A DNA stretch of 64,000 bases from Methylocaldum marinum (GTDB taxonomy: Bacteria > Pseudomonadota > Gammaproteobacteria > Methylococcales > Methylococcaceae): contig NZ_AP017928.1 in assembly GCF_003584645.1 (NCBI RefSeq), positions 2,580,395 through 2,644,394 on the forward strand. The letters are read 5' to 3'. Positions 61,797-64,000 of this stretch are shown here, one piece after another. The translations under genes and the position numbers were made by a program. The notes beneath the pieces are model-generated. The model was not told where the DNA came from. It saw only the letters and a program-made list of their open reading frames with translations, and did no database searches. Within the stretch, counting starts at the first letter, position 1. Every line of letters starts with the position of its first letter.

Positions 61797-62429
61797 TCAT
61801 CCCGAAGTGGCATTATTACTGGAGTAATCGGCGATTTTCTGGGATAGCTTATTCAGCAGGCTGTCGAATCCCTCGCGGTCTATGACGCTGGTATATTGCG
61901 CTTTTTTGAGAGCCAAGTCGCTGATCCCGTCCACGATGATATTGATGATGTGCCATTGCCCGTTGAACTGATTCACGATGTACTCGAACTTGATGGGCTT
62001 TTCATCATCCGGCGAATTGAGAAAGTAGCGCAGCAGCACACGATCGCTTCTCATCTCCTGGGCGGAATCGTACTTGAATTCCTCCCCCGAGTAGCCGTTG
62101 AACTGAGCGGCATAGGTGGCGATGCTGAGATCGGTCAATTTCGCTATGAAAGCCGTTTTCTGCTCCTTGTCCAGCTTCTTCCAGTGATTCCCCAGAGCGA
62201 TCTGCGACACGGCCTCGAATTCGAACACCTGTCTCACCACGGGTTCGAGCTTTTTATACCGTCCTTGATAACCCAGCTTTTTGGCATCCTTCATAACATC
62301 GATCAAGGTGTTATTGAGAAGGTCCACGGATTTTTTCGCCTCCGCGGAGGCATCCGCTGCAACGGACAACGGAGCTAAAACGACTAAAAATAAACCCAGG
62401 AAAAATTGAAGAAACATGGTCTTTCCCAT
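61797..62429 (-). CDS. hpnM: HpnM/MlaC-like hopanoid-associated phospholipid-binding protein
   Basis: A 210-residue periplasmic protein of the MlaC/Ttg2D family with signal peptide (about 1-25: MFLQFFLGLFLVVLAPLSVAA). The mature part has the MlaC layout KKSVDLLNNTLIDVMKDAKKLGYQGRYKKLEPVVRQVFEFEAVSQIALGNHWKKLDKEQKTAFIAKLTDLSIATYAAQFNGY. IKFEYIVNQFNGQWHIINIIVDGISDLALKKAQYTSVI follows, a known hallmark. The name HpnM rests on proximity to hpnN/hpnO; it could also be a stray MlaC, although no mlaABDEF are adjacent. It is convergent with copD. Two starts exist (62429 and 62417); the second sits directly before the signal peptide. Confidence 0.85.
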   Translation of the reverse strand: MGKTMFLQFFLGLFLVVLAPLSVAADASAEAKKSVDLLNNTLIDVMKDAKKLGYQGRYKKLEPVVRQVFEFEAVSQIALGNHWKKLDKEQKTAFIAKLTDLSIATYAAQFNGYSGEEFKYDSAQEMRSDRVLLRYFLNSPDDEKPIKFEYIVNQFNGQWHIINIIVDGISDLALKKAQYTSVIDREGFDSLLNKLSQKIADYSSNNATSG

Positions 62430-62601
62430 AAGTCCGAAATCGAAATCGTCGCGACTATATCATAAAACTCCGGACGGAACGCTACTCAAAGTTGCGCTTC
62501 CGCTACGCGTTTGCATCGAAGCAACATTGCAAACCTTGAATCGAACTTCTGATATTCGATTTGCAAGCGCGGCAATCGTTCTCGACGACGGATACGGGGT
62601 A

Positions 62602-62991
62602 TCAACTCTCCCTCTCGGCGTAGAGGTGCGCCAGCAAGTTCGCCTCGGATAGCGAGAGCCCCAGCTGAGACGCCAGCTCCCGGGGATCGGCACCGTCCTT
62701 GAGCCGTTCTATCGCAGCCCGGTAAGACTGATAGCCGGTCTCCTGCGAGGCCAGCGACGCCAGTTTTTCGTCGCAATCGCGAAGCCGCCGTTCCTGATCC
62801 AGAATTCGCCGATCCACTTGCACCGCGGCCGCCGACAGGCCGATCAAATCGTTTTGCTGCTGAGCCAGGCGCGCGGACAGAACGGCATAGTCGCGCCGGA
62901 GCGTCCGGTACGCCCTGAACAGAAGCAGCGTTCCGGCCAACACGAGAACAACCAGCGCGGTCAATATAAAATATGGGAAGTGCCAGTCCAT
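62602..62991 (-). CDS. DUF2802 domain membrane protein
   Basis: A 129-residue protein with one N-terminal transmembrane helix (FPYFILTALVVLVLAGTLLLF), a coiled-coil middle (LSARLAQQQNDLIGLSAAAVQVDRRILDQERRLRDCDEKLASL) and the C-terminal DUF2802-type helix-turn-helix-like end YRAAIERLKDGADPRELASQLGLSLSEANLLAHLYAERE. It is regularly found just after cheW at the end of flagellar/chemotaxis operons in gammaproteobacteria; function unknown. Its ATG overlaps the upstream TGA (62989-62993), so it is coupled to the preceding small ORF. Confidence 0.82.
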   Translation of the reverse strand: MDWHFPYFILTALVVLVLAGTLLLFRAYRTLRRDYAVLSARLAQQQNDLIGLSAAAVQVDRRILDQERRLRDCDEKLASLASQETGYQSYRAAIERLKDGADPRELASQLGLSLSEANLLAHLYAERES

Positions 62992-63191
62992 CAGGCGTAT
63001 TCATCGACATGGGGCGGCACCTCGTCTTCCGCCGCTCCGGTTTCTTGCTGCTTCGGTGAATCGGATTTCCGCTGCTCCCGATTTTCGTCGCGCCTGACCT
63101 TCTTCGCCGCCGGCAAAGGCCCCACGTGTTCGACAGGATGAATCTCCACCATGTTGCGGTTCCGCGGTTTTCGAAATGACACCCTCGGCAC
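62991..63191 (-). CDS. Small basic protein between cheW and DUF2802 gene, unrecognised
   Basis: A 66-residue product, rich in Arg, Lys, Glu and Pro (MPRVSFRKPRNRNMVEIHPVEHVGPL, ending PPHVDEYA). It is predicted to be disordered, without signal peptide or helix. It begins eight bases after the cheW stop and ends in an ATGA overlap with the DUF2802 gene. The tight packing on both sides is the main reason to call it real. I do not recognise a family. Confidence 0.55.
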   Translation of the reverse strand: MPRVSFRKPRNRNMVEIHPVEHVGPLPAAKKVRRDENREQRKSDSPKQQETGAAEDEVPPHVDEYA

Positions 63192-63198
63192 CGAGGGA

Positions 63199-63675
63199 TC
63201 AAAGCTGATCGAGCACGGCCTTGTCTTCGTCGTTCAGAAACTGGTTCAGATCGACCAGAATCAACAATGCGCCGTTACAACTCGTTACGCCCTGAATGTA
63301 GCGCGTGCTGTCTTCATTGCCGACACTCGGCGGCGATTCGATTTCGGAAGCTCTGAGTTCCACCACCTCGGCGACGCTATCGACCAGAATCCCGATAACC
63401 TGGTCGTCCGCTTCGATGACGACGATTCTCGATGCATCGTCCGGTTCCTTGGGAAGAAGACCGAAGCGCGTCCGGGTGTCGATCACCGTAACGACGTTGC
63501 CGCGCAAATTGATGATCCCCACGACGTAATCCGGCGCCCCCGGAACCGGAGCGATTTCGCTGATGCGCAATACCTCCTGGACCTGCATCACATTGACGCC
63601 GTAGATTTCTTCGCCCAGGCGGAACGTGACCCATTGATTCACCGGATCGCTGCGTTTTGCCAATGTATTGCTCAT
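63199..63675 (-). CDS. cheW: Chemotaxis coupling protein CheW
   Basis: A 158-residue cytoplasmic scaffold linking chemoreceptors to CheA. It has WVTFRLGEEIYGVNVMQVQEVLRISEIAPVPGAPDYVVGIINLRGNVVTVIDTRTRFGL (about 15-74), the CheW signature with the invariant N-L-R-G, then VIEADDQVIGILVDSVAEVVELRASEIESPPSVG and IQGVTSCNGALLILVDLNQFL. The length is normal. The start ATG at 63675 has a GAGAG stretch upstream. Upstream (right), only 14 bases away, begins the transposase remnant, so any promoter or preceding flagellar genes have been replaced at that border. Confidence 0.94.
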   Translation of the reverse strand: MSNTLAKRSDPVNQWVTFRLGEEIYGVNVMQVQEVLRISEIAPVPGAPDYVVGIINLRGNVVTVIDTRTRFGLLPKEPDDASRIVVIEADDQVIGILVDSVAEVVELRASEIESPPSVGNEDSTRYIQGVTSCNGALLILVDLNQFLNDEDKAVLDQL

Positions 63676-63688
63676 ATCGCTCTCTCAC

Positions 63689-64000
63689 TTTGACAGCTGG
63701 TATAACACCAGGGAGCTGATGCTGTTCATCGAGTCCCTGTAGAAAGTCTATTACTGTCCCCTCAAGGACAACCGTCAGATGGACGATTGCGGCGGCACCC
63801 AGCCCTACCAACGGGTGGACTAGCTGACCTGGGCATCCGCCCGAACGGGAACACGGCAAGACCATCAAAATCAATGACTTCCCCAAGGACCACGAGGTGC
63901 GCCTGTTCTGGGTTGAGGTGTCCACCCACCGCACGGACTGGGTCGTGACCAACGACGCCACTCAGCATTCCACCGAGGCGACACAACAGGCGTGTGGCTT
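63689..64000 (+). pseudogene. IS transposase remnant (IS4/IS701-type), broken and cut by the window edge
   Basis: The plus strand gives FDSWYNTRELMLFIESL, a stop (TAG 63740-63742), KVYYCPLKDNRQMDDCGGT then QPYQRVD, a second stop (TAG 63821-63823), LTWAS, and after a +1 shift near 63840 EHGKTIKINDFPKDHEVRLF and WVEVSTHRTDWVVTNDATQ. This order (D-S-W-Y-A-T, YYCPLKxNRxVDD, PYxRVD, KIxxFPKDHxVKLF, TDWVVTND) is that of a DDE transposase of the IS4-like group. Two in-frame stops and a frameshift make it dead. The part to the right is outside the window and the N-terminal part is absent on the left. Confidence 0.85.

Overview
The window looks like a chromosomal segment of a gammaproteobacterial methanotroph (order Methylococcales; genus not determinable by eye, Methylocaldum/Methylococcus-like). 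The main support is two tandem MtdB-type methylene-tetrahydromethanopterin dehydrogenases, a bacteriohopanepolyol cluster that includes hpnO, a CopC/CopD pair, a PEP-CTERM/XrtA-type exopolysaccharide regulatory module, and a gammaproteobacterial bamA-ompH-fabZ-lpxA-rnhB envelope block. No tRNA, rRNA or CRISPR array was seen.

Layout. 1-5.3 kb: the 5' end of a secreted trypsin-like protease, an APC amino acid permease, an EcsC-like protein and a P1B-type metal ATPase. 5.8-8.5 kb: a decayed siderophore locus, with remnants of a siderophore-interacting protein, a binding lipoprotein, two FecCD permeases, an ABC ATPase and an EntA-like dehydrogenase, still joined by ATGA overlaps. 8.5-10.4 kb: a TetR regulator and a YncE-like beta-propeller protein, each preceded by a near-identical 24-bp palindromic operator. 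10.4-12.1 kb: small unknown genes and palindromic repeats. 12.1-16 kb: rapA and a LOG-family protein. 16.5-18.6 kb: the two mtdB paralogues. 18.8-22.5 kb: a GH13 enzyme and a glycogen synthase with a long N-terminal tail. 22.6-25.5 kb (minus): argA, argE and a broken ilvD tail. 25.5-34 kb (minus): SH3 protein, prsT, prsR, prsK and a PEP-CTERM-type sugar transferase. 34.9-40.1 kb: nucleotide-sugar dehydrogenase and epimerase, mobB, galE, rlmM. 40.3-46.7 kb: phoU, bamA, ompH, fabZ, lpxA, rnhB and a MOSC protein. 46.9-50 kb: a glycosyltransferase/FabG pair opposite an Sfp-type phosphopantetheinyl transferase, then an ICMT-like methyltransferase. 50.1-62.4 kb: hopanoid genes hpnH, squalene synthase, shc, hpnG, hpnN, hpnO, then copC-copD, with hpnM convergent. 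62.6-64 kb: a DUF2802 gene, a small ORF and cheW, bordered by a transposase remnant at the right edge.

How the genes work together. Squalene synthase makes squalene, Shc cyclises it, HpnH adds adenosine, HpnG removes adenine, HpnO introduces the amino group, and HpnN/HpnM are the transport-type partners. The prs genes plus the sugar transferase and sugar-nucleotide enzymes are consistent with an exopolysaccharide programme coupled to PEP-CTERM sorting, although no exosortase or PEP-CTERM substrate lies in this window. The MtdB pair serves formaldehyde oxidation. All family names come from reading motifs by eye; no database search was run.
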